From NCBI GenBank assembly GCA_030490835.1, contig CM059975.1, forward strand, positions 7,839,579-7,903,578: a stretch of 64,000 nucleotides of DNA, in the 5' to 3' direction. Under the pieces are notes generated by a model, which made no database searches, was not told the origin of the DNA, and was given only the letters and a program-made list of their open reading frames with translations. Position numbers and translations under genes: made by a program. Positions 34,366-45,374 of this stretch are shown here, piece after piece; position 1 is the first letter of the stretch; each line of letters opens with the position of its first letter. The DNA comes from Annona cherimola (lineage: Eukaryota; Streptophyta; Magnoliopsida; Magnoliales; Annonaceae).

Positions 34366-34373
34366 TATAAATA
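34366..34373 (+). promoter_or_regulatory. TATA box of GLP relic E
   Basis: TATAAATA about 90 bp upstream of the relic ATG at 34463, in the same position as in the intact paralogues. Confidence 0.65.
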
Positions 34374-34528
34374 TACAGCTTCTCAGACCACTCCCACAAA
34401 ACCATCTATAGCAGAAAGCGGTCGCAATATTCAAAAGAGAGATTGCAGAATATACAGAGAAGATGGCCAGCAATTCTCTACTCCTCACCATTGCCCTTGC
34501 TGTCGATCACAACACTTGGCAAGATTTT

Positions 34529-35496
34529 TGTTGGGATTTTCAAAATTATTATAAGTACAATATAATTAAATAAATTAACGACAAAAGCAAAGTAGCTAAG
34601 TCGGTAGGAGACATAAATCTATAAATACAGGTTAAAGAAACATAAATTCTCTGAATGCTTAACAGGAATTAGTTTTTGTAAATAAACAAATTCCAATTTA
34701 CATCCAATCTTTAGTGAAATAAAATCACACCAATTCTATATTAAAATTAAATAGGAGGATTTCATCAAAAAAAAAAAAAAAAAATCAAATAGGAGGAACG
34801 AAATCTATGAACAAAAAAATTTGAAGGGGCTAAAAGAAGCTTTTAGGGGATCGAATCAATAAAAAAAAGAGCATGAGTACTTCAACTCGAATTGCAAGAT
34901 ATATTGAGAGAGATCAAGAATAAGAATTCTCACTATCTCTTTGATTCAGGGACAAAATTTGATTAAGTGGGACCCTTCACTTGCATTTTTTTCCATCACG
35001 AAAGTTTTCTGAAACTCTTTGACCTTTGAATTTGGCGGATCCTACTTTCGTACAATTCGCAGAGTTCAACAAGCAATCGACATTTTACGATCAAAGGTAT
35101 AGTACTGCTTGTAATAACAGTCCTAATATATACATCTTGCCTCATTTAAGACATTGTATTGTCTTCATTCAAACATCCCATAACTTGTCTTGATTCAAAC
35201 ATTGTTGTCTTAATCAATTTTTTATAGTTTTACCATATCATTTTGAACTTCTCTCAATTCAACAAAAAATCCTGTTTCAAGTGTTCGTGTGCCTAGAAAA
35301 AGTGTTGTTTCTTGTTTTAGTTCAAGTTTCACTTTTCGTATCCTGGGGAAACTGCAAAATTACCCTAAGCAACAAATAAGGTAGCAAAATTGTCTTAAGG
35401 AAAGTGACATTGTAACACGCCTGAAGTAAAACTTGATTTTATTTTCACTTTTACCATTTTCCTTATTTTTTCTCTTTTTTATATTTTACCTCAACA
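34529..35496 (+). repeat. 5' LTR of the Copia element in E
   Basis: 968 bp. Compared with the 3' LTR it lacks about 230 bp after TAGCTAAGT and carries about 500 bp of extra sequence (about 34640-35135), so the two LTRs differ structurally as well as by substitutions. Confidence 0.85.
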
Positions 35497-35771
35497 ATCT
35501 TAAGGCAATTTCTTCAGATCTTGTCCCATTTCTTTTATTTATAAATGGCCCCCCAATCATCCATTCTACTCACAAAGCCTGATGTCTGAAGATTGGACTG
35601 ATGTATCGGTACTAATTTCAAGAGATGAAAACAACAACTCCATCTTTTCTTAACTTGAAATGAAGTTGTGTAAGTTCTCACCATGCTGAGACCTGGAGAA
35701 AAAAAGATGAAATGTTGGAAGATCAACGCTGACGAGCAAAGTGGGACATTAACAACTATATTTGCGAAAGA

Positions 35772-35970
35772 CACATTATTGGAGCGCTGTCTGACTCATT
35801 GTTTGAAGTGTACCAAGATGCAAATACTATTAAAAAAATCTGAGATTTGCTTATACACAAATACAGTACTAATGATGCAAGCATCAAACGATTTCTAGTA
35901 AGCGATTTTCTTAATTATACTATGTCTGATGATAAATCAATACTTGATCAAGTTAATGAGATTTCTTTGG
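35772..35970 (+). pseudogene. Copia gag remnant
   Basis: The frame from 35772 matches the gag (UBN2-type) region of plant Copia elements: ALSDSLFEVYQDANTIKKI, then DLLIHKYSTNDASIKRFLV and NYTMSDD. A TGA at 35841-35843 stands where the family usually has Trp. Start and C-terminal zinc-knuckle parts are missing. Confidence 0.75.
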
Positions 35971-36009
35971 TTGAATGAAGTTGATTTAAATTTTGAAAAT
36001 GGCTGGGAA

Positions 36010-36727
36010 TGTTAGGATTTTCAAAATTATTATAACTATAATATAATTTAATAAATTAACAACAAAAGCAAAGTAGCTAAGTTGGCAAGGGACGTTGGCA
36101 AATCTACCATTTGACTATTTTTTTTGAATTTTTAATTTGCACTAAGGGATGCAATGGTTGAAGTTTGAATTTCAAACTTTAAATTGGCAATGCAAAAAAG
36201 TGAAAGGGTATAGCTAATATGGCAAAATTCTAGGGATGCATTCAATTCAATTTGGGATGTGTCCATTAATTGAATATTTGTGAAATACAGCTATTGAAAA
36301 TCTATAAATATAGGTTAAAGAAACAATTGGATCATTCCTACTCAAATGCATTCCTTCATAACATCTTGTCTTCTTCAAGACATTGTGTTGTCTCCATTCA
36401 GACATCTTATATCTTGTCTTGATTCAGATATTGTTGTCTTAATCAAGTTTTTGCAATTTTACCATATCGTTTTAAAATTCTCTCTATTCAATCAAAAATC
36501 CTATTTCAAATGTTCGTGTGCTTAGAAAAGGTGCTGCTTTCTGTTCTAGCTCAGATTTCTCTTTTTGTGTCTTGGGGGCAACCTTAAAATTATCCAAAGT
36601 AGCAAATAAAGGTAGTAAAATTGCTTTAAGGAAAGTAACGTCGTAACACGCCTGAAGTGAAACTTGAGTTTATTTTCACTTTTACCACTTTCCTTAACAT
36701 TCTCTCATTTTATATTTTGCCCCAACA
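36010..36727 (+). repeat. 3' LTR of the Copia element in E
   Basis: 718 bp, TG...CA, followed directly by the ATTTT target repeat and the rest of GLP exon 1. Confidence 0.88.
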
Positions 36728-37374
36728 ATTTTCGTGTGGCACATCCCAATAGCCAAGGTGTTCTTTCATTTTTAGTCTTTCTATCATTTACTTATATTTT
36801 AGTTTAAAGCACTTACACATGCTAACTTCTCATGGCAGTGCTAGTGAATAGCCGAGTTTGCAAGGACCCAAAGCTTGCCCAGGCAGAGGATTTCTTCTTC
36901 TCAGGATTGGACAAACCAGGAACGACATCAAACAGGTTTGGCTTGAATGTGACTGCAGTAAATGTGGCCCAAATACCATCCCTGAACACCTTCGGCATCT
37001 CGTTGGTCCATATAGACTATGCACCATGGGGCCTCAACATGCCCCACACCCACTTGCGGGCCACCGAGATCATGCTTCTTCTCAAGGGAACCCTCTAAGT
37101 TGGCTTCGTCACCTCCAACCCAAACAACTGCCACATTGCCAAGGTTCTCGAGAAGGGCAATGCCTTCGTCTTCCAACAGGGCTTCATTCACTACCAACAC
37201 AACATGGGAAATGGAAATGCAGTGGTTGTTGCTGCTCTAAGTAGCCAGAATCCCAGTTTCATCAACATCACCAATGCGGTCTTCAGAGCGGAGTCATCCA
37301 TCCCTGACGATGTTCTTACCAAGGCATTCCAAATGAACAATAACCTGGTTGACTATCTCTAATCCCAGTTCTAG

Positions 37375-38720
37375 CTAGATTATTGCCTTGACTGTCTGCT
37401 TTAATTTGTCATGGGATGGATGTTCTCCTTTTAATTGTTTGCAAACTTAATTACCAAAGCTTTGTTGTTTGATTAATTCAATTGTGTGCATGATTCTTGT
37501 GTAATGAATTTGTAATCGAATTGTGGAATGAAATTGATAATTGTTAATATATGCATAATTTACCAGCTTAATGAGTAGGTATTCCAAAGCCAAAGATAAT
37601 TGAAGAATATTTGAAATTGGGTTGACCGGTTTGACCTTGATGGTTTTTTTGGCAAAATAAACCCCATAATGTTACTGAATTGCTAAATTAAGCGCTGCAC
37701 TTTGGAGATTTGCAAAACATAAATTTTAAATTTCAAAAGGTAGTAACGTAAAGTTAATATTCGAAATCCCATTTTAACTGTTTTTTTATTTTTGACAACT
37801 AAATTTTTTTGCTAAAAGTTAACCTTCTATTGCTAAAGAAAAACTTAATTGACAATAGTTTGCACAATCATTGAGAAGAAATTTTGTTATTAATAGTTCA
37901 TGGTTTTGTGTCTAAGCAACTAAATTTTGATTTAGTTGCCAAAACATCATCATAGGTAAGAAATTTTTTCTTTACACACGCATTTTTATTAATAAAGATT
38001 TTTTAGTTACTCACAACGGTTGCTTAAATGTATTTTATGCAGTAAAAATATTAAAAAACATATTTTACTTATTTTGTATTAAAAAATTTCTCGTAAATGT
38101 TAAATTTGAAATTTATTTTGCAATAAATTCAAACTTGGATGTTTTTTCTCCAAATACAAAAACTATGGGGCGTAAGATTTATTTCGGAAAACCCAAATCA
38201 ATCCTGTTTACAAATTGGTTGAATGTAATTTCGCCTACCCATCTTCCCATGTCTGATGGGTAAAATTCATTAGGCTGAGGTCGGGCTCAATCGATTTATT
38301 AAAAGGTGATGGAATCTGGTTTTATCCAGTTTAAGGAATCTGGTTTTATCCATTTTACTCTATCGAAGCCTGAAGGTGGTTAATGTTGCATAGCTAGCTA
38401 GGTGCGAATAGGCAATTAAAGCAAGTAAGATAAATATCTAGATGTTTAGTGAAAGATTTTTCTTTTCTTTGATTGTGATCATACTGGATATACCGATAAG
38501 ATCAATGTGGCATGCATACATTGCTTAATTTATTGGTGCATAGCTTGGAGTGCGTGGAACAAAAATGGTATTAGTGTTCACTATAAGAACGTTAACATTT
38601 GAATGATGAAGTAATTGAGACGAGTGTGTATATGGGTGTGCAAGAGATTTGAGGGGGATCAAATCCGCAATAGGGTTGAGACAAAAAATTGTCATTGCAT
38701 TTGTATTATGTTTGGATAAA
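37375..38720. other. 3' flank of GLP relic E
   Basis: No gene seen. Includes dispersed repeat R copy 3 at 37785-37990 and otherwise unrecognised AT-rich sequence. Confidence 0.5.
37785..37990. repeat. Dispersed repeat family R, copy 3
   Basis: Shares AACTTAATTGACAATAG and GATTTAGTTGCCAAAACATC with copies at 26820 and 29668. Non-coding. Confidence 0.6.
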
Positions 38721-38862
38721 GGGTGTGTTTGATTTGAAATAAAACTTTTTGATAAAAAGTTCTCAGTATAAAAATTGTCCAAGTTGATAGAAAATGATGT
38801 GATATGATAGAGGTAATGACGATGGTTAAAGAGAATAATGTTAAAATAGATAGGTTAGTTAT

Positions 38863-41800
38863 TGTAATACCCGCAATTTTTATATTGCAACCCATAAGTA
38901 CGTGGCATATATAAATGAAAATTTTGGGCCATGAAATTAATAAAATTAGAATTTTATTAATGGCCTAAAATTATAAAGTAAGAAAAGGAAGAATTAATAA
39001 ATAAAAAAAATGATGAGTTAAGAGTGTAAATGTTGAATGGAATAATAATAAAATGTATTATTTAATTTTACATTAATTAATGAATTTCAATCAAATGGTT
39101 TAATTTAAGTGATTAATGGATTTAAATTGCTTAAATTAGTAAATGACCATGATTTAATGATTTTAAATAAGTATTATGAATTCAAATCACAAGATTTTAA
39201 ATAACATGATTTATGACATATATTAATAGGATATTTAAAAAAAAAATAAAAAAAAATATAGTATGAAGGGTAGCCGCACGTGTGTACGTGCGGACTACCT
39301 TAAGAGGGGCCACCAAAAGGCAGCCCCTTTTCTCCCACGCGCAAACAGAGGGAGAAAACGAGAGAGGGGAGAGGAGAGAGAAGAAAGAAAGAGGAGGAGA
39401 AGAGAAGGAGAAGAAGGAGAGGAGAAGAGAAGGGAAGGAGAGGAGGGAGAGAAGAGGAGGAGCCGGCCGCCGCTGCCACCGTCGTCGCCGTCCAACCGTC
39501 GCCGGTGACCGGAGGTAAGAGAGAAAGATGGGTTTTTATTTATTTTCGAAATTTCTTTCCAATCATGAAAAAAATCATGGGGCTTTTGTTTAATATGGGT
39601 AGATCTATAAGAATGAATGGAGAAATTATAAGAAAGGAGGAGGAAATTCGAATCCATAGCTACGGTGCCTTGGGGTTTTGAAATTTCTACCTAAAATGGG
39701 TAGGAATCATGGGGGTTTTCGTAGATTCATGTATATCTTCATTTTGGGAGCCAAATAATGTATATGGAATGTGAAAATTGAATCCCGTGCATGAATCCGA
39801 AATTTCAAGAGTTGAAAAGCTTTAATATTGTTGCTCCAAATTGTTATATAATGTATTTAAATGATGATGAGATGTATTATTTGTAAAATTACATGTATAA
39901 TATTGGACAGGAAAGGAAATTCAAAATTTCCATCATACCTTGAACGTGGGGATGCCCTAAAAACGTGGGCTAAGCATAGGGCTTTTATATTATTTATGTA
40001 TGGGATGATTTATAAATAATTTTGAACCCGTTCGGATGTGTAAATGGGTGGAAAAAAAAATGAGATAGGTGGGTATATATGTTACGGGTTTGTCTTGTTG
40101 CTTGTAAATAATAAGTTTAGTAATTTAATAATATATGGACATGGATTTAGATCAAAATGTGTATATTAAAGCCAAAATGTAGACATATATGCTAAATGAA
40201 ATTGGGTAGTTAGGAAATTTACATGGAGGTATGAGTTTTGTTTTAAGTAAATATGTACGGGGTGAATTTTATATCACTTTGGTGTCAAATAGATGTAAAA
40301 AAAAAAATAATAATAATAAAAATTAATGATTGGGTAACAGTCATATGACATGTACATGAATGGTTGGAGGGTTAAAAAAATGTTAAACTTGTTGTATGTA
40401 AATCATGTGAAAATGAAAGGGAGTAAAATCCCTTAATTTTAAAGCTTAAAACCCTCTCATCTAATTTGCCAAAGTTGGGCAATGTATGGGTGATGAATTT
40501 GGGTTTAAAAGTGGCTCCTAAAGTATTAATTTTAATTTTAGGAGCATGATATATAATTTATTTATGATAAATGGGTTGTTTGGCCATGAAACGAAATTTA
40601 TTAGATTAACTCATATGCTTTATGTGGAAAGGAAATAAAATTAAAACGAAGTGAAATAAATGATGCATTTTAAGCAAGTAAGAGAGTTAAATAAGAGTAA
40701 AATGAAATGAATTATGAAATTGAGGAGCATGTTGGGTAATTTAAAATGTCAAGTTAGTTAAGTTATTTTTCAATGGGTGTTTAAGATTTAATGGTTATGT
40801 TTTGAAGGGAAGTGGAAAAAAAAAAAAAGGCTGTAAAGACTATCTTAAGTTCAAATGGCCTCATGTTGTCATCTATGTATCGAGTGAAAGGTCTTTTATT
40901 CCATGTGTTTTAAGTTATATAGTAAATGTAAGTTTATAGGATGAAAAGGCTTTAATAGCCTATAATACATGAAATTTCAGATATCATATAGTTTAAAATT
41001 TATAAATTCTAAGTATGAAAGATCTATAAGATTAAGATTAACTTAACTTTTATGACGTCATTGTGTTGAATTTCATTGATTGATGTTTTAAATGAGGATA
41101 AGATGTTTGCCCAAGTGTGGGATGATTCTTTGATGTGTGTAAGTCATATTGAAAGGACTAAATCAAGATGTTAAATAAAATGGAAGGAAATAAGATATAT
41201 TTTTGGGTAAAATAAGGTTATTAGTTAATATGTCAAATGATCTTAATTGTTATTAAATAGTTAAACTGAATTATATGATTGAGGTTTTAAAGAAAGAAAT
41301 GTAAGTAATAGGGAACCCATTGAATGTGTCAATGTGGGTAACCCTATTATGTGCAAATGAGATTTAAGTTGCAGTAGATGAAATTACTGTTTGATGATAT
41401 GAGTTTTATGGAAATAAAATGAAAATGGAATATACTGACTTTTAAGTTGTATAAATAGTGGTAGAAGCTATACTGAGCTTATATATTATGTTATGTATAA
41501 AGTGAAAATTTGAATTACAATTATTAGTTAAGTATTAAATGCAAAGCTAATGCAATTTATAAGCTTATTCAAATGCGTGTTAAATTTGGGATGGTATGAA
41601 GGTTTAAATAGCTTGGAAAGTAAGAAATTTCAGATTCGGTTCAAGTTTAGGTGTAAAGGGTATTTCAAGGGTAGTTAACTTGTAAGGTTATGGGTCATCC
41701 AATTTGAAAGTGTGGTTAAAGTAAAAAGGAGTTAGGAACTTTGGATAAGGAGATTTCAAGTTCATGAATACTTGAATTCCATGTCCAAAAGTCTTGAAAA

Positions 41801-43326
41801 AAAAATATAGTTAGATGCATAATTAATCATGGAATAAGTATTTGTGATGGGTGAAATAATGCTTAGATGTATTCTTTGTTGGCTATAATAGGAAGGGGTA
41901 AAGAAAAGATGAAGGAAAGTAGAAAGGAAAAATGGAGGAATGCTAAAGGGAAGAGGTAAGCAAGCTCTTCAAGATTCTTTTTGTTCAAAAGAATTTTATG
42001 GTAAGAAAAATCTATTCTTGCCTTTTATTTCAAGAAAGGTTATTTGCTAATGAGTTTGTTTTATTTAAATGTTTCTTGAAATTGACATGCATTGAAAAGG
42101 GTACTTAGGGATGGCCATTACCCTGTGCATAGGTTTTACAAAAAGAATGTGTATTTGAATTATGTTTTATAACTTGATTTCCATATAGAAACCCTGTTAT
42201 CATGTTGAGTTGGCGAAACTCAATTCATGCCATAAATGCATATAATGCACGTGTGAATGAAACTCATGCATGAGGCTTTGTCAAGGTTGTAATTGGACAG
42301 GTAGTCCGTCCTTGGCGTTGCCTGGTCGGTGCGTCCGACGTATGGGGCGGGTGATCACTTGATAAGTGTCATCTGCCAAACGATGGATAAGTCATGAAAG
42401 GATGCATGTGTGTGCATTCATCTCATCGTCACACATGCATAATGAGATTTTAAGAGTTTTATGATTTTGGTTAATGCCACAGGTTTTGAACAGTACGTAT
42501 TTTTAAATGCTTGCTTACTGAGTATTTTTATACTCATTGTTTTTAACTAATCAGTGAGTGCAGATGATGCAAATTTGATGGAAGGGCCTTTACTGCTAGC
42601 TAAGCAGTGAAGGTATGATTTTTAATATTTTTGATGAGTTTGGATTCATGAGATTGTAATTATTATAAATGTGAGCGTATTATATTTGAATTGTTTTATG
42701 TGGATGTTAAATGTAATAATTAGCTTCCTATGTGAAGGTATGATTTTTAATATTTTTGATGAGTTTGGATTCATGAGATTGTAATTATTATAAATGTGAG
42801 CGTATTATATTTGAATTGTTTTATGTGGATGTTAAATGTAATAATTAGCTTCCTATGTGAAGGTATGATTTTTAATATTTTTGATGAGTTTGGATTCATG
42901 AGATTGTAATTATTATAAATGTGAGCGTATTATATTTGAATTGTTTTATGTGGATGTTAAATGTAATAATTAGCTTCCTATGTGAAGTATGATTTTATAA
43001 GAGTGAGATTAGATGAATTTAAGTAGTTGTGAATGAATGTAATAGAGAATGCTAGATTATGTAATGTCTATCAGGTTTTGTAATCGCCCAAATGTCTTAA
43101 CCATAGACGGCATGCTGCCGGATTTTAGTTAAGAAAATAGAATCAATGTAGGTTCAGAAGAAAAGAAAAAAAAATTCAAGCTAATTTCTCGACAAATTAG
43201 GAAAAGCTTCCGCTCATGTAAGCAATGAAACTTCGGTTTCATTCACGAGTTTCACCACTTGAAAAGATCCTGGAGTAAGGTTCCGCGACTAAGCGGGTAG
43301 CGCGCCCACGGGTCGGGGGCGCTGCA
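38863..43326 (+). mobile_element. 4.46-kb solo LTR, same family as L1
   Basis: Starts TGTAATACCCGC and ends GGTCGGGGGCGCTGCA, with GTTAT at 38858-38862 and 43327-43331. Similar along its length to the L1 element at 2729-12328. Parts in order: stem CCGCACGT-GTGT-ACGTGCGG (39274-39293); GA-rich block; GC-rich block ending GACCGGAGGTAAG (39513); second AGAGGTAAGCAAGC (41952); paired short inverted repeats around GGACAGGTAGTCC (42296); CTTAC stem-loop (42519-42536); and a 125-bp triplicate. No protein domains. The absence of any second LTR or interior makes a solo LTR the best reading. Confidence 0.88.
42610..42984. repeat. 125-bp tandem triplicate inside the solo LTR
   Basis: AAGGTATGATTTTTAATATT recurs at 42610, 42735 and 42860, with essentially identical 125-bp units and a partial fourth. 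L1 has only one unit at the matching place, so the amplification is private to this element. Confidence 0.93.
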
Positions 43327-43460
43327 GTTATACAGGTAGTTGTGTGGAAATGATTGAAAAGTGGATTGTTTATATAAAAAATGTAAAAAAAAAATTTGAA
43401 AAATAGAATAGTTTATGAGAGTAAAAAGTTTTATATTAAAAAATTCTAACTAATATATTT

Positions 43461-44033
43461 TTTTTGTCCTCGCTGTCACGGGTACAGCTCGCATTAGGCA
43501 AGGATTAAGTACGCCGGTTGCCCGTGCATGTGATGATGATTACATCGTAAAAGCTAGAACGTACGCAGTTCCTGCCATTTGTCACCTCCCTTTGTATTTT
43601 GCTGCAAGTCCATGAACTACGGACACCTAGTTCTAAAGAATGGGCAAGTCAACTGTGGATCTACATCGTCCACATTCTATGCCAATGCTTGATCATGATG
43701 CCATGCTTCTAGAAATATCGTAGATATGTACTTCTTGTGCTTTTATATATGGCAATACCATGGCAATGTATTGCTAGGCTGTCCTGGTAAAGAAGGACAA
43801 GGAAAGCAAAAATGCAAGCGCACACTTCTTCCGTTTCCCGAAAAAAGGGAGAAAAGGGATGCAGATGGAATTAATTCCTCAAAAATTGCATGCATTATCT
43901 GAAATATATGAAGGCCGGCGTCTTCCAACACATCCAGTGAGATGCCGACCAAGATGTGTGGGACCAAAGACGGGGTCCAGAGGAATTAAAAATAAACGGA
44001 TCAAGAACATTTCAACGTCTGAGAAATGGCTTG
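43461..44033. other. Upstream region of GLP F
   Basis: No gene seen; a 74-codon antisense frame has no family features. Probable promoter region of F. Confidence 0.5.
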
Positions 44034-44041
44034 TATAAATA
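44034..44041 (+). promoter_or_regulatory. TATA box of GLP F
   Basis: TATAAATAGC about 72 bp upstream of the ATG at 44114. Confidence 0.75.
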
Positions 44042-44113
44042 GCTAGAACTCACCCTCCAAACCCACAACCACTTCTTCCCTACAAATTACATTCGAAGCA
44101 TTTTCCTGCACAA

Positions 44114-45009
44114 ATGGCCAGCTCCTGTCTCATCCTAGCACTCCTTTCCGTCACTTTCACCCTTGCATTTGCTTCTGATTTTAATGCCTTGCAAGATTTC
44201 TGTATTGCAGCACCCAAACCCGAAGGTGAGCACTACTGGAAATTAACTACTGATCTTGTGCCTTTTTATAGCGCGCGCGCTTATAGATATTTATCAGAAG
44301 CAATTTGCTGGTACTATTTCGATTGTGTGTTTACAACAGTATAATTTCAATGTCTGCTCATTGTCTTCGAGTTACGAGCAATGTGAAAATCTGAGTCCAT
44401 CTAGCATATCTAGCACAGCTCATATGGATCTGTTTCCCTTTATGAACTGGATTTGCAGTTCAAGTAAATCCAATTTTCGTGAACGGGCTCTTTTGCAAAG
44501 ACCCAAAGATGGCACAAGCCGATGATTTCTCCTTCTCAGGACTGCACAAACCAGGGAACGCATCAAACAGGTTCGGCGCGAACGTCACTGCAGTCAACGT
44601 AGCCCAAATTGCAGGATTGAACTCGCTCGGCCTCTCCATGGTCCGCATCGACCTTGCACCAGGAGGTGTCAACCCTCCCCACACCCACCCAAGGGCCAGC
44701 GAAATCCTCGTGGTTCTGAAAGGCACCGTGCTTGCAGCCTTCGTCACTTCCAACCCAGAAAACCGTCATATCTTCAAGGTCCTCAAGAAGGGTGATGTGT
44801 TCGTCTTCCCAGAAGGCCTTATTCACTACCAGAAGAATGTCGGACATGGAAATGCTGTGGCTATTGCCAGCCTCAACAGCCAAAATCCCGGAGTCATCAG
44901 CATAGCCGGTGCTGTCTTTGGATCAGAGCCTTCCATACCCGCTGACGTGCTTACCAAATCCTATCAGATCGACAAGAACGTAGTTGATTTTCTCCAGTCC
45001 CAATTTTAA
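44114..45009 (+). CDS. Germin-like protein F (two exons)
   Basis: Exon 1 is 44114-44225 and exon 2 is 44459-45009, with a 233-bp GT/AG intron; the product is 220 residues. The signal peptide is about residues 1-20 ([20 protein letters not shown]). C30 (QDFCIA) and C50 (LFCKDP) form the expected disulfide. Glycosylation sites are N71-A-S and N79-V-T. Box 1 [13 protein letters not shown] gives H112, H114 and E119; box 2 [12 protein letters not shown] gives H160. Five extra residues (QVNPI) at the splice junction make exon 2 longer than in C, D and G. It is convergent with G, 365 bp apart stop to stop. It is a secreted cupin; the activity is not deducible. Confidence 0.95.
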
Positions 45010-45374
45010 ATGAACCGCAGTAATTGATGGAAGCTAGCCTGTTTCAACATTGTTCTTCATTTAGTTGCATTTGTTTCGAGTGATTCACCGGCTTAACTAA
45101 TTAATTGTGTGTGTGATTGTGTTATAAGGTTGTGATATTGGATTTGGGGATGAAAATTTATTAGTTATTGTTTGTCTTGAATGTTGGGGTTGTGTATATG
45201 GTTGTCTTTTGATTCACATCTTTATTTAATATTATAGGGTAATTTGTGTTTTACCTTCAAACCAGACACACGATCGAGCAGTAGCTCTTATACATTAATA
45301 GTAACAACACAAAGCTAGCACATACATATGAAGAGTGAGATCAATCTTCTTATTTTAATGGATGGACGTGCTGT
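45010..45374. other. Shared 3' region between F and G
   Basis: AT-rich convergent spacer holding both 3' untranslated regions. No terminator or poly(A) signal could be fixed with confidence. Confidence 0.5.

Larger units (their letters stand above)
34529..36727 (+). mobile_element. Non-autonomous Copia-type LTR retrotransposon
   Basis: Two direct terminal repeats, TGTTGGG...CCTCAACA (34529-35496) and TGTTAGG...CCCCAACA (36010-36727), enclose only 513 bp. The target duplication ATTTT is perfect (34524-34528, 36728-36732). The interior keeps part of a Copia gag frame and lacks protease, integrase and reverse transcriptase, so it would need partner enzymes. No clear primer site follows the first LTR. 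Each LTR has a TATA-like CTATAAATA. Confidence 0.92.
34463..37374 (+). pseudogene. Germin-like protein relic E, split by a Copia element
   Basis: Exon 1 starts at 34463 (MASNSLLLTIALAVDHNTWQ), is cut at 34528, and resumes after the insertion at 36728-36757 (VAHPNSQ), where the donor GT follows. Exon 2 is 36839-37374, the same length as in D. Breaks: the 2.2-kb insertion; a shortened signal peptide; Cys of QDFC changed to Arg; CAA to TAA at 37096-37098 just after box 1; KGD changed to KGN; and a further TAA three codons before the normal end. Ligand residues PHTHLRATE and GFIHYQ are still readable, so loss of function is probably not ancient. Sister of gene D. Confidence 0.93.
38721..43460 (+). 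mobile_element. MITE of the GGGTGTGTTTGG family, split by a solo LTR
   Basis: The left part (38721-38862) starts GGGTGTGTTTGATTTG and follows the family to AGGTTAGTTAT; the right part resumes at 43327 with CAGGTAGTTGTGTGG and runs to about 43460. The final inverted end is missing or decayed. The insertion at 38863 therefore happened inside an older MITE. Confidence 0.8.
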
